Shown here: positions 17,382-25,945 of the stretch, one piece after another
Position numbering within the stretch: position 1 is the first letter of the stretch
How the letters are laid out: each line of letters opens with the position of its first letter
DNA from: Fodinisporobacter ferrooxydans
GTDB taxonomy: Bacteria; Bacillota; Bacilli; Tumebacillales; MYW30-H2
NCBI RefSeq assembly: GCF_022818495.1
Contig: NZ_CP089291.1
Span: 682,001-746,000, forward strand
Direction: 5' to 3'
Length of the DNA stretch: 64,000 bases
The notes under the pieces: model-generated
The model's input: the letters and a program-made list of their open reading frames with translations, nothing else
Told to the model about the DNA's origin: nothing
Database searches by the model: none
Made by a program: the position numbers and the translations under genes

Positions 17382-18488
17382 ATGCTTAAAGAAAATTTAA
17401 GAACGCTGCAAACAGCAATAAAAGAATTGGCAGATATAAATACTGCACTTGATGAATCCCTAATTGTTGCAATTACTGACCAAAAGGGTACGATCACTTT
17501 TGCAAACGAGAAATTTTGCAAAATATCCAAGTACTCGAAACATGAGCTTTTGGGTCAAAATCACCGAATTATCAATTCCGGATTGCATTCGAAAGATTTT
17601 TTCCGCAATATGTGGAGGACGATTGCCAACGGAAAGATTTGGCGCGGAGAAATTCGCAACAAGGCAAAAGACGGAACCTTTTATTGGATGGATACGACCA
17701 TTGTCCCATGTTTAAATGCAGAGGGAAAACCATATCAATATGTCTCCTTCCGTATCGATATAACGGAACGAAAAATGACCGAAGAATATTTGCGCAGATC
17801 GGATAAAATCGCCGCCGTCGGACAGATGGCATCCGGCATTGCTCACGAGATCCGCAACCCGCTTGCCGCCATTAAATGGACGATCAAGCTGATGCAAGCA
17901 GAGACAGGACAACAATGCCAATCCTTTGACATGATTTTATCGGAAATAAACCGGATTGACTCGATTGTCACAGAGTTGCTTTCCGTTGCGAAGCCGCAAA
18001 AAACCGTCATGTTTTCAATCATGAACATTCAGGCGATTCTTGAAACAACCGTATTGCTGATGAATATCCAAGCGGTAAAACATCGCGTCCATATCAATCT
18101 TTCCATTTCAGAGGACTTGCCGAATTTATATTGTGATGAAAATCAGCTCAAGCAAGTATTTATCAATTTAATAAAAAACGCCTTTGAAGCCATGCCAAAC
18201 GGCGGTGAATTGACGATTACAGCAGAGGCGGCCGGATCCGATTACATCCGTGTTCGCTTGATCGATCAAGGTTGCGGTATTCCCGCCGAGCAGATTGCAA
18301 AATTGGGCGAACCCTTTTACACGACAAAAGAAAAGGGTACAGGATTAGGGTTGATGATTTGCCAAAAAATTATCCAGGATCACCAAGGTACGATGCAGTT
18401 TAAAAGCGAGCTTGGAAAAGGAACGACAATCGATATCGATTTGCCGGTCTATCAGGAATCCTCTTGTTTAAACACACCGACCGCTTAG
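17382..18488 (+). CDS. Orphan soluble PAS-domain sensor histidine kinase
   Basis: 368 residues with no membrane segment. A PAS domain spans about 25-130 (LIVAITDQKGTITFANEKFC, then ISKYSKHELLGQNHRIINS, ending in VSFRIDITERK). The HisKA helix carries the phospho-acceptor His in GQMASGIAHEIRNPLAAIKW near residue 155. The HATPase_c domain has the N box NLIKNAFEAMPNGG, the G1 box DQGCGIPAEQ and the G2 box KGTGLGLMICQ. No response regulator gene is adjacent. In spore formers, orphan PAS kinases of this size often feed the Spo0F/Spo0A phosphorelay; that is inference. The gene follows GGGAGCGGG and ends in its own terminator. Confidence 0.93.
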   Translation: MLKENLRTLQTAIKELADINTALDESLIVAITDQKGTITFANEKFCKISKYSKHELLGQNHRIINSGLHSKDFFRNMWRTIANGKIWRGEIRNKAKDGTFYWMDTTIVPCLNAEGKPYQYVSFRIDITERKMTEEYLRRSDKIAAVGQMASGIAHEIRNPLAAIKWTIKLMQAETGQQCQSFDMILSEINRIDSIVTELLSVAKPQKTVMFSIMNIQAILETTVLLMNIQAVKHRVHINLSISEDLPNLYCDENQLKQVFINLIKNAFEAMPNGGELTITAEAAGSDYIRVRLIDQGCGIPAEQIAKLGEPFYTTKEKGTGLGLMICQKIIQDHQGTMQFKSELGKGTTIDIDLPVYQESSCLNTPTA

Positions 18489-18530
18489 AACGAAAGCCCC
18501 TCATTCACAGGGGGCTTTCGTTTATTTCTA
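18489..18530 (+). terminator. Terminator of the histidine kinase gene
   Basis: A 12-bp stem (18489-18500 with 18511-18522) and 10-nt loop are followed by TTATTTC, immediately after the kinase stop codon. It also separates this gene from the convergent nadE. Confidence 0.85.
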
Positions 18531-18557
18531 CCCGCTTTGTGTGATTCCCACATATCT

Positions 18558-19397
18558 TTATTCTTTCCACCAGGTATCAAATACGGTTACCGGCGGTCTG
18601 CGCTTATGTTCTGTGGCAATGTACCGTTTCTCAATCAATTCTGCAATTTGAGCATCAATTTCTTTGCCTTCCAGATAATCATCAATATTCTCATATGTAA
18701 ATCCAAGTGCTTCTTCATCTGGTAAACCCGGTTTCATATCTTCCAAATCAGCTGTCGGCTTTTTTAAATAGAGATGCGGAGGGCAGCCGAGTTCCTGCAG
18801 CATATGCTTGCCTTGACGTTTATTCAGCCCATAGATCGGCGTAATATCACAAGCCCCATCCCCATGCTTCGTGAAAAATCCCGTGATTGCTTCCGCCGCA
18901 TGATCTGTGCCAATGACAAGCAAATGATACTGTGCAGCTATGTCATACTGTGCCTTCATGCGTTCTCTTGCTTTCATGTTCCCTTTTAAGAAATCACTTA
19001 GCACATCTCCGGTTGCTTGTTCAAAGGAAGCGTAGGATGCATCGACAGCCGGTTTGATGTTGATCGTGACGACTTTTGCCGGGTTGATAAAACGAATCGC
19101 ATCCTGTGCATCTGCTTCATCCTTTTGCAAACCATATGGCAAACGCATCGCGATGAATTGATATGCTTTTTCTTCCATTTCATTGTTGAGTTCATCAATC
19201 GCCAATTGTGCCAATTTGCCGCTTAATGTGGAATCTTGTCCGCCAGACAAACCTAATACATAGCCTTTCAAACCAGTTTTCTTTACATAACCCTTGAGCA
19301 GATCCACACGCTTTCGAATTTCTGCTTTCGGATCAATTTTCGGCTGCACTCCCAGTGTTTCAATAATTTGTTTTTGCAAATGTTCCATAAAGTCCAT
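18558..19397 (-). CDS. nadE: NH3-dependent NAD+ synthetase
   Basis: 279 residues, close to the usual 275 for ammonia-dependent NadE. It makes NAD+ from deamido-NAD+, ATP and ammonia in the cytosol. The PP-loop [17 protein letters not shown] lies near residues 49-65. [16 protein letters not shown] and the [20 protein letters not shown] block, which binds deamido-NAD and Mg-ATP, are also present. There is no nitrilase-type glutaminase domain. It is monocistronic, set between the terminators of the liv operon and the kinase gene. Confidence 0.95.
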   Translation of the reverse strand: MDFMEHLQKQIIETLGVQPKIDPKAEIRKRVDLLKGYVKKTGLKGYVLGLSGGQDSTLSGKLAQLAIDELNNEMEEKAYQFIAMRLPYGLQKDEADAQDAIRFINPAKVVTINIKPAVDASYASFEQATGDVLSDFLKGNMKARERMKAQYDIAAQYHLLVIGTDHAAEAITGFFTKHGDGACDITPIYGLNKRQGKHMLQELGCPPHLYLKKPTADLEDMKPGLPDEEALGFTYENIDDYLEGKEIDAQIAELIEKRYIATEHKRRPPVTVFDTWWKE

Positions 19398-19433
19398 CTC
19401 CTTTCACACCTTCTCCATATTTTACATGAAACT

Positions 19434-19463
19434 GCAATAAAAAAACCACTCCAACGGAGTGGC
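19434..19463 (-). terminator. Terminator of the liv operon
   Basis: A 7-bp stem CCACTCC/GGAGTGG (19446-19452 with 19456-19462) is followed on the minus strand by seven T residues. It lies just beyond the livF stop codon. Confidence 0.85.
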
Positions 19464-19467
19464 TGCA

Positions 19468-20187
19468 TTAATGATAGGCCAGATACGCCTTCACAATGCT
19501 GTCGTCTTGTCGCAATTTTTCCGCACTGTCCTGCATGGTAATTTGACCGGTTTCCATAACATAACCTTTGTGCGCCAATTTTAACGCTGCCTTGGCATTT
19601 TGCTCAACCAATAAAATGGGGGTGCCTTCTGCATTGATCCGTTTAATAATTTTCATGATTTCTTGCACTATAATGGGAGCCAGACCCATCGACGGCTCAT
19701 CCAGCATGAGCAGCTTAGGACCGCTCATGATTGCCCGGCCGATGGCAACCATCTGTTGCTCGCCGCCGGAGAGTGTGCCTGCTTTCTGGCGTTCGCGTTC
19801 TTTTAAACGAGGAAACAGGTCAAATACGTGCTCCAATGTACGTTTGACGAACACATGGTCTTTCCGCTTAGTAAAACTCCCCAATTCGAGATTTTCCCGG
19901 ACTGTCAGTCCGCCGAAAATATGTCTGCCTTCCGGTACATGAACGATTCCACGCTCGACGATTTCATGTGGAGCCAATTTCCCGATATCCTCTCCCATAA
20001 AGCGAATGCTTCCATTCCTCGGACGGACAAGCCCGGAAATGGATTTTAACGTCGTGCTTTTGCCTGCACCATTGCTTCCCAAAAGTGCGACGATTTCTGC
20101 CTGTCCCACTTCCAGACTGATTGTTTTTAATGCCTGAATCTTGCCGTAATATGCGTCAACTTGGGAGAGCTCCAACACATGACTCAT
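19468..20187 (-). CDS. livF: Branched-chain amino acid ABC transporter ATP-binding protein LivF
   Basis: 239-residue ATPase. Walker A GSNGAGKST is near residue 36, the ABC signature LSGGEQQMVAIGRA near 138, and Walker B LLMLDEPSMGLAP near 158, followed by an EIMKIIKRIN helix and the switch His in LLVEQNAKAAL context as in LivF. It energises uptake of leucine, isoleucine, valine or related amino acids with LivG. Its ATG overlaps the livG stop by 4 bp. Last gene of livJHMGF. Confidence 0.95.
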   Translation of the reverse strand: MSHVLELSQVDAYYGKIQALKTISLEVGQAEIVALLGSNGAGKSTTLKSISGLVRPRNGSIRFMGEDIGKLAPHEIVERGIVHVPEGRHIFGGLTVRENLELGSFTKRKDHVFVKRTLEHVFDLFPRLKERERQKAGTLSGGEQQMVAIGRAIMSGPKLLMLDEPSMGLAPIIVQEIMKIIKRINAEGTPILLVEQNAKAALKLAHKGYVMETGQITMQDSAEKLRQDDSIVKAYLAYH

Positions 20188-20957
20188 ATCGCTTCATCCT
20201 CGCTTCCCAGGTAAGCTTCGATCACTTTTGGGTTGTTCATGACTTCAGACGGTGTTCCTGCGGCGATTTTTTGACCATAATTCAATACGACGATATGATC
20301 GGATACCTGGTTTACCAATCCCATGTCATGTTCGATCAATAAAACGGAAATATTCAAATCCCTTTGTATCTTTCGGATCAAACGGATCAAATCCTGTTTT
20401 TCACTCATATTCAGTCCGGCTGCCGGCTCGTCGAGCAGCAATAATTTCGGACGGGCCGCCAGAGCTCTGGCAATCTCCACATAGCGTTGAATCCCATAGG
20501 GAAGGTTTTTTGCGGTACGCCCTGCATAGGAGGAGATTCCCACAAACTCCATGCATTCATAAGCGACATCCACAATGGTCTGCTCTTCCCGTTTTTGTGC
20601 CGGCGTATGGAATAACGCACCGATGATTCCCTGCTTTGTTTTGCTGTGCATACCGCTCATGACATTTTCCAAAACGTTCAAGGAAGGAAATAAACGCAAG
20701 TTTTGAAACGTGCGGGCCATGCCCATCTGTGTAATCATACTTGGTTTTTTTCCAAGGATACTTGTACCGTCAAATACGATATCGCCTTTTGTCGGTTTAT
20801 AAAAGCCGGTAATCATGTTAAACACGGATGTTTTTCCAGCGCCATTCGGACCAATGACACTCATGATCGTTTCTCTGGGAATTTCAAAACTCAAATCGTT
20901 GACGGCGGTAAGTCCCCCAAATTGCAATGTTAATTGTTTGATCTTAACGAGTGACAT
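20184..20957 (-). CDS. livG: Branched-chain amino acid ABC transporter ATP-binding protein LivG
   Basis: 257-residue ATPase partner of LivF. Walker A GPNGAGKTSVFN lies near residue 37. The signature loop has the LivG form LPYGIQRYVEIARALA, and Walker B LLLLDEPAAGLN is near 170. LLIEHDMGLVNQVSDHIVVL provides the switch His, and the C-terminal GTPSEVMNNPKVIEAYLG is typical of LivG. It lies 11 bp after livM and overlaps livF. Confidence 0.95.
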   Translation of the reverse strand: MSLVKIKQLTLQFGGLTAVNDLSFEIPRETIMSVIGPNGAGKTSVFNMITGFYKPTKGDIVFDGTSILGKKPSMITQMGMARTFQNLRLFPSLNVLENVMSGMHSKTKQGIIGALFHTPAQKREEQTIVDVAYECMEFVGISSYAGRTAKNLPYGIQRYVEIARALAARPKLLLLDEPAAGLNMSEKQDLIRLIRKIQRDLNISVLLIEHDMGLVNQVSDHIVVLNYGQKIAAGTPSEVMNNPKVIEAYLGSEDEAI

Positions 20958-20968
20958 TGCCGCACCTC

Positions 20969-21955
20969 CTAACTTTCATCCGCTTGTACTTCCCGACGGC
21001 TTCCCCATACACCTTGCGGTCGGAAAATCATCATCAGCACAAGTGCAATTCCAAACAGCAAATACCGCCAATTGGCAAAATCCCTTAATACTTCCGGCAA
21101 TAAAATCACAATGGCAGCACCGATGACGACGCCGGGAATTCTGCCAATGCCGCCAAGTACAATCGCCAATAAAATCATGACCGATTGCATAAAATTAAAG
21201 CTCTCCGGTGCGATGGCAGACATTTTCACTGCAAATAACGCGCCGGCGAATCCTCCGAACATCGCTCCTAACGCATATGCAGTCAATTTCATCCGCACCC
21301 GATCGATACCCATCGCTTCCGCCGCATCTTCATCTTCACGAATATACTTCCAGGCCCTTCCGAGCCGGGAATTCCCCAAGCGATTGACGGCAAGTACGGT
21401 AATAATGGAAAGAATCAGCATGGCATAGTAAAAATCAGATAAATCAGTCATGATAAATGTCCCGATATGCGGTCTCGGGATTCCATAAATCCCCGAAGCT
21501 GAACCGGTAATACTCAGGTTGGTCGCCGTAATGCGAATAATCTCGCCAAATCCGAGTGTTACGATCGCCAAATAGTCGCTGCGCAAACGCAATGTCGGAG
21601 CACCGATCACAATGCCCATCAGTCCTGCAAAAATGCCTGCCAGTATCAGTGTAATCCAAAAGGAAACGTGATAGTGTGTCGTAAGAATTCCCGTTGTATA
21701 TGCACCGATCGCAAAAAACGCGGAATAACCAAGGTCAAGCAATCCGGCCATGCCCACTACGATATTTAAGCCTAATGCCAAGACGACATAAAACAACGCC
21801 ATAGTCGCAACATCCAGCCAATAGTTGTTCACGATTTGCGGGAACAATGCCAAGACGATTAATAAAACAAGCAGACCGATCACGGATGATTTCGAAAGCT
21901 TTTTATGGATCAACGGAGATTTTTTCGATTGCGATGTATTTGCTATGTTGCTCAT
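20969..21955 (-). CDS. livM: Branched-chain amino acid ABC transporter permease LivM
   Basis: 328-residue permease with a charged N-terminal extension (SQSKKSPLIHKKLSK) and about nine hydrophobic helices. The LivM motif GYSAFFAIGAYTTGIL lies near residue 75, and AEAMGIDRVRMKLTAYALGA, the EAA-like loop that contacts LivF/G, near 215. GGIGRIPGVVIGAAIVILLP follows in the last third. It lies 3 bp after livH. Confidence 0.95.
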   Translation of the reverse strand: MSNIANTSQSKKSPLIHKKLSKSSVIGLLVLLIVLALFPQIVNNYWLDVATMALFYVVLALGLNIVVGMAGLLDLGYSAFFAIGAYTTGILTTHYHVSFWITLILAGIFAGLMGIVIGAPTLRLRSDYLAIVTLGFGEIIRITATNLSITGSASGIYGIPRPHIGTFIMTDLSDFYYAMLILSIITVLAVNRLGNSRLGRAWKYIREDEDAAEAMGIDRVRMKLTAYALGAMFGGFAGALFAVKMSAIAPESFNFMQSVMILLAIVLGGIGRIPGVVIGAAIVILLPEVLRDFANWRYLLFGIALVLMMIFRPQGVWGSRREVQADES

Positions 21956-21958
21956 GTC

Positions 21959-22852
21959 CTACATCCTCTCCGTAGTTTTTTCGCCTAATAAACCTGTTGG
22001 TTTCAAAACCAATATCAAAATCAATATGGCAAACGTGAACACATCTCTCCATTCGCTACCGAGATAAATGGTCCCGAGCGATTCCAGAATGCCAAGCGCC
22101 AAACCTCCAACCATCGCTCCGGGGATACTGCCAATACCGCCAATCACTGCGGCAGTAAATGCTTTTAACCCGACGATAAATCCCATCATGAAATTGATTT
22201 GTCCATAATAGAGTCCTGACATCATGCCTGCAGCAGCAGCCAAAGCAGAACCAATAAAAAAGGTCATGCTGATAATGCGGTTAACCGGAATGCCCATCAG
22301 GGAAGTTGCCGTCTGGTCAATGGCGATCGCCCGCATTGCTTTCCCGTACAACGTCTTGTGCACAAACGTTTGTAAGCCGATCATTAAAACAAGAGATATG
22401 AGAATAATACCAATTTGTGCAAACGTAATCGTCGCATTGCCGATATGAAACCCGGTTGTCGGCAGTTGATACGGGTAGACTTTAAAACTTGGACCATACG
22501 ACAGCATCGTGCCGTTTTCCAGAACAAGAGATACGCCGACAGCCGTGATCAGAATGGTAAGACGAGATGCTTTCAGCAACGGTCGGTATGCAATCCGCTC
22601 TACACCCATCCCCAGCAATCCGACCACAAGCATCGAAGCCAGAAACGCCACTGCTACGCCAAGAATTCCCGGTTGCCCGGAAAACAGAGACAAAACAGTA
22701 AATCCTACGAACGAACCTACCATATATAAATCGCCATGTGCAAAGTTCAATAATTGAATAATCCCGTACACCATCGAATAACCAAGTGCAATCAAACTGT
22801 AAAAGGCACCAACGACAAGCGCGTTCGTCAATTGCTGGATAAACATATCCAT
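21959..22852 (-). CDS. livH: Branched-chain amino acid ABC transporter permease LivH
   Basis: 297-residue permease with about eight helices. The diagnostic N-terminal block is QLTNALVVGAFYSLIALGYS, then YGIIQLLNFAHGDLYMVGSF. The cytoplasmic coupling loop is RAIAIDQTATSLMGIPVNRI near residue 190, and AVIGGIGSIPGAMVGGLALG is near 240. It is separated from livJ by a hairpin that probably lowers permease expression relative to the binding protein. Confidence 0.95.
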   Translation of the reverse strand: MDMFIQQLTNALVVGAFYSLIALGYSMVYGIIQLLNFAHGDLYMVGSFVGFTVLSLFSGQPGILGVAVAFLASMLVVGLLGMGVERIAYRPLLKASRLTILITAVGVSLVLENGTMLSYGPSFKVYPYQLPTTGFHIGNATITFAQIGIILISLVLMIGLQTFVHKTLYGKAMRAIAIDQTATSLMGIPVNRIISMTFFIGSALAAAAGMMSGLYYGQINFMMGFIVGLKAFTAAVIGGIGSIPGAMVGGLALGILESLGTIYLGSEWRDVFTFAILILILVLKPTGLLGEKTTERM

Positions 22853-22889
22853 GAAACTTCTCCTCTTCTTTCACAAATTGAAAGTGCGC

Positions 22890-22916
22890 GGAATCCCGGG
22901 GAACTCCCGGGATTCC
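22890..22916 (-). terminator. Strong intercistronic hairpin between livJ and livH
   Basis: An 11-bp perfect GC-rich stem (22890-22900 with 22906-22916) and 5-nt loop lie in the 87-bp gap, with no U tract. Such hairpins between a binding-protein gene and its permease genes usually stabilise the upstream mRNA and set the high binding-protein ratio; that role is inference here. Confidence 0.7.
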
Positions 22917-22939
22917 ATGAACGTAAAAGCATTTCAGGC

Positions 22940-24112
22940 TTATTGTTGCGGCAATGTAAACTTCCCGTTTTTCACGAGAAGAACGATAAAGTTGGATTTC
23001 TTTAATGTACCGTCCTTTTTAAAGGACACATCTCCGGCGAACGTCTTGAAATTATTCGTGTCTTGCAGCGCTTTGATAATTGCATTTTTATCGGTCGATC
23101 CGGCACGCTTGATCGCATCCGCCAATAAGCGCATGCCATCATACGAAAGTGCGGAATAAGGGCCCGGATCTTGATGGAATTTCGCTTTGTAGTCATTGAT
23201 AAACTTCTTGGCATCCGGCAAGAATTCGGCTGTCGGAGGTGTCGTCACAAATGTGCCTTCCGCCGCTTGTTTTCCTGCAATATCGATCAAAGTCGGGTCG
23301 TTGGCGCCGTCGCCGACTCCAATTGCACCCGGAACGCCCAATTGCTTGAATTGCTTAATCAACAATCCGCCTTGCGCATAGTAGGCAGTCCAATAGGTAG
23401 CATCCGGCTTTAGGCCTTTTAACTTGGTCAAAAGTGTTGTGAAGTCCTTCTCATCCGGGTTCACCGCTTCAAAGTCGACTACTTTTGCACCTTTGCTTTC
23501 TACCGCTTTCTTCGTTTGGTCTGCCAAATCTTTTGCATACGCAGAATTGTCGTCAATAATTGCAATGCGTTTTCCGTGCAATTTATCTACCATATAATCC
23601 GCTGCGACTTCTCCTTGATGAACAGTAGTCCCGTTAATCAGGAAAATGTCATTATAGCCTTGTGCGGGAATCTTTGCAGAGTTCGCTGCCGTTACCACCA
23701 TTGGCAGTCCGGCATTGTGATAGACGCCGGATGCCGGCAACGTAGCGCCGGAAGCATATCCGCCGACGACGGCAACGACACCTTCGGATACGAGCTTGTT
23801 CGCTGCTGCTGTTGCCGTTTGCGGATCACTGGCATCATCAGCAAACGTCAATTTGATCTTTTTGCCGTTGATTCCGCCATTTGCATTGATTTCATCTGTA
23901 GCCAACTGAATGGCATTGTTCATATCTTGTCCCATTTTCGCAGTGGAACCGGTCGTCGGCGACTGAACACCGATCAGGATATCCCCGCTTTTATTGCCGC
24001 CACTCCCGGCAGTAGAACCGGAACTCCCAGCAGAACCATTGCTGCATGCTGTAAGCGTTAACATAGATGCGATTGATAATGCTACACCTGCTTTTTTCCA
24101 ATTTTTATTCAT
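22940..24112 (-). CDS. livJ: Branched-chain amino acid ABC transporter substrate-binding lipoprotein
   Basis: 390 residues. The signal peptide ends in the lipobox LTLTACSNG, with the lipidated Cys near residue 23, then a Gly/Ser-rich linker (GSAGSSGSTAGSGGNKSG). The mature part is a type I periplasmic-binding fold: ILIGVQSPTTGSTAKMGQDM, then NGGINGKKIKLTFADDASDP, and VVAVVGGYASGATLPAS, the usual Leu/Ile/Val-binding signature. It delivers ligand to LivHM at the outer membrane face. First gene of the liv operon, with a perfect cre-like sequence near its 5' end. Confidence 0.95.
   Translation of the reverse strand: MNKNWKKAGVALSIASMLTLTACSNGSAGSSGSTAGSGGNKSGDILIGVQSPTTGSTAKMGQDMNNAIQLATDEINANGGINGKKIKLTFADDASDPQTATAAANKLVSEGVVAVVGGYASGATLPASGVYHNAGLPMVVTAANSAKIPAQGYNDIFLINGTTVHQGEVAADYMVDKLHGKRIAIIDDNSAYAKDLADQTKKAVESKGAKVVDFEAVNPDEKDFTTLLTKLKGLKPDATYWTAYYAQGGLLIKQFKQLGVPGAIGVGDGANDPTLIDIAGKQAAEGTFVTTPPTAEFLPDAKKFINDYKAKFHQDPGPYSALSYDGMRLLADAIKRAGSTDKNAIIKALQDTNNFKTFAGDVSFKKDGTLKKSNFIVLLVKNGKFTLPQQ
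24050..24063 (+). promoter_or_regulatory. cre-like catabolite-response element inside the livJ 5' coding region
   Basis: TGTAAGCGTTAACA matches the CcpA consensus TGWAANCGNTNWCA at every defined position. It lies 50-63 bp inside livJ, a typical roadblock location. CcpA binding is inference; HPr and HPr kinase genes occur elsewhere in the window. Confidence 0.5.
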
Positions 24113-24197
24113 TCATGATCCCCCTTCTTGACTTCTCTTTCATCCCTTTTGCAATCGTCATCAAACAATCCCTTACATCCTTGAAATTTCAACATGC

Positions 24198-24226
24198 GAT
24201 TGAAAATACGATTGCTAGAGTGATTG
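24198..24226. repeat. Three GATTG direct repeats at exact 12-bp spacing
   Basis: GATTG starts at 24198, 24210 and 24222; the outer two copies extend to GATTGAAAA. They lie between livJ and the divergent regulator gene, just downstream of the predicted livJ promoter. They could be regulator half-sites on nearly the same helix face. Confidence 0.5.
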
Positions 24227-24241
24227 AAAAAATTCCAAGAG

Positions 24242-24277
24242 ATGTTTAAAATTAAACACAGAATATAAAATTGTCTA
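24242..24277 (-). promoter_or_regulatory. Predicted sigma-A promoter of the liv operon
   Basis: On the minus strand TAGACA (24277-24272) and TAATTT (24254-24249) are spaced 17 bp apart, in an AT-rich stretch. Transcription would start near 24242 and leave an untranslated leader of about 130 nt that contains the GATTG repeats. No sigma-54 (-24/-12) promoter was found in the intergenic region. Confidence 0.45.
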
Positions 24278-24480
24278 ATTTGTGGACATCTTCAACGCAA
24301 TTTTACACTAAAATACCTGAATTCAGCAATATATAAAATTTCTTTTACGAGCAATTCTTACATTGCAGACAGATTATTCAAATCTTGTAGTTTACACGAG
24401 CATTCGTACTCTCGTAATCGTAAAAAGTATAAAAGCGATCATGATTGACACTTACGTTTCCGGAAATAGGGGTGAACATT

Positions 24481-25818
24481 TTGCACCAATATGAAAAGGC
24501 TTTCCTGAATGGCATATTGGATTTTGTGAATGATGCGGTTACATGCGTGAACCGTGAAGGAGTAGTCATATTTTGGAATCGGGCGGCAGAACACATGTAT
24601 GGGATTCCAAAGGAACAGATTATCGGCAAACGAATCGGGGAGTTCTTTCAAAAAGGATCCCTCATGCTCTATCAAGTAATGGAGACCGGATGCCCAGTGT
24701 TTCAAGTCTATCATACACCGCAGCCGGATACACATGTCTTGATCAATGCCACACCCATTTTTAATGATTCCTCCGAATTGATCGGAGCGATTTCCGTCGA
24801 GCAAAATATCACTTCGACAGTAAAACTGAGTGAGGATCTGTTTCAATCTCCCGGCAAGCAAAATCCAAAGATTTCGATACCATTTATTGTGCAACGAAGT
24901 GCACAGATGAAACAGACAGTGGATTATTTGACACAAACGGCAAAACTGAATGTTCCAATCCTTTTCTTAGGTGAGACTGGCGTAGGAAAACAAGCACTTG
25001 CCTATTTCCTGCATTCATTAGGTTCCGCTGGAGATCCCTTTCTGACACTCAATTGCGAAGCGCTCCCGCCAGGACTGCTGGATGCCGAGTTATTTGGATA
25101 TCAGGAAGATTTTTTAAACGTCCATCGACCGGATATGCAGTCTGGTGAACGACAAGGAAAGCTTGACCACGCCCAAAATGGAATCCTTTATATCAAAAAT
25201 ATTCATGCCATGCCACTGCCCACTCAAGTGCGTTTGGCAAACGCCATTCGCGATCGCCGGTTTTTCCGTGTGGGCGGAATGAAACCGATATCATTCACAT
25301 GCAGGATTCTTGCATCTTCTCATCCAAATCTGATGAATCATATAAAGGATGACACGTTTTCGAAAGAACTGTATTATACATTTCATCTTGTTTCCATTCC
25401 GGCTTTAAAGGACCGAATCGAAGATATCCCGGAACTCGGCATTCATTTTCTGGAGGATCTGTCTGTCAAGCTTGGCAAACCGATCCCCCGGCTTTCCACA
25501 AATGTGATTGCGGCACTTGCCACATATGAATGGCCTGGCAATCTTCACGAATTTAAAAATGTCATGGAACGATTGATGCTTCAAGCAAAAGAGACAGATA
25601 TCACTCTGGAACATTTACCTGAATCGTTACGTTTGATAACTTTATCTGAATTTTTCGAAGAATCAAAACAACTAACGGATCTATCGGAAGAAATGGAACG
25701 CAAAATGATCGGGGAGGCATTAAAACGCACCAACGGAAATAAAGCAAATGCTGCCAGACTTCTGGGAATATCGCGAGGCTCTCTATATTATAAAATGAAA
25801 CTATACAATATGAGTTGA
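24481..25818 (+). CDS. PAS / AAA+ / Fis-type regulator with degenerate ATPase motifs
   Basis: 445 residues from a TTG start at 24481, chosen because AGGGGTG lies 6 bp upstream; an earlier TTG at 24445 is less well placed. An N-terminal PAS domain (about 5-115: ILDFVNDAVTCVNREGVVIF) precedes an AAA+ module with Walker A GETGVGKQALAYFLH and a conserved ELFGYQE segment. However, GAFTGA is replaced by a sequence around DFLNVHRPD, and the Walker B segment reads GILYIKNIH instead of the usual acidic LFLDEI. The C-terminus is a Fis-type helix-turn-helix (NKANAARLLGISRGSLYYKM). It is divergent from liv and likely a local regulator acting without sigma-54; that is inference. Confidence 0.85.
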   Translation: MHQYEKAFLNGILDFVNDAVTCVNREGVVIFWNRAAEHMYGIPKEQIIGKRIGEFFQKGSLMLYQVMETGCPVFQVYHTPQPDTHVLINATPIFNDSSELIGAISVEQNITSTVKLSEDLFQSPGKQNPKISIPFIVQRSAQMKQTVDYLTQTAKLNVPILFLGETGVGKQALAYFLHSLGSAGDPFLTLNCEALPPGLLDAELFGYQEDFLNVHRPDMQSGERQGKLDHAQNGILYIKNIHAMPLPTQVRLANAIRDRRFFRVGGMKPISFTCRILASSHPNLMNHIKDDTFSKELYYTFHLVSIPALKDRIEDIPELGIHFLEDLSVKLGKPIPRLSTNVIAALATYEWPGNLHEFKNVMERLMLQAKETDITLEHLPESLRLITLSEFFEESKQLTDLSEEMERKMIGEALKRTNGNKANAARLLGISRGSLYYKMKLYNMS

Positions 25819-25823
25819 AGATA

Positions 25824-25913
25824 TCCCTACCTGATATTGTACTTTCGCCATTTGAATCGAAGTGAAAAATCAAATTTTGGAAACCAAACGTCGAACACCG
25901 GATCAGGTAGGGA
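25824..25913. repeat. 12-bp inverted repeat flanking a 66-bp structured spacer
   Basis: TCCCTACCTGAT (25824-25835) and ATCAGGTAGGGA (25902-25913) are perfect inverted copies. Further complementary pairs lie inside (CCATTTGA with TCAAAT). It is the gap between two convergent genes, the regulator and fabH. No long U tract follows on either strand, so this may be a transcript-end structure or a small RNA. Confidence 0.5.
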
Positions 25914-25945
25914 AGTCCGTATTTTATAGATACTTTACAAGTTGC

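Noticed and set aside
24113-24480. Sigma-54 promoter for liv or the regulator
   Set aside because: No GG-N10-GC (-24/-12) arrangement could be found on either strand, and a plausible sigma-A promoter is present.
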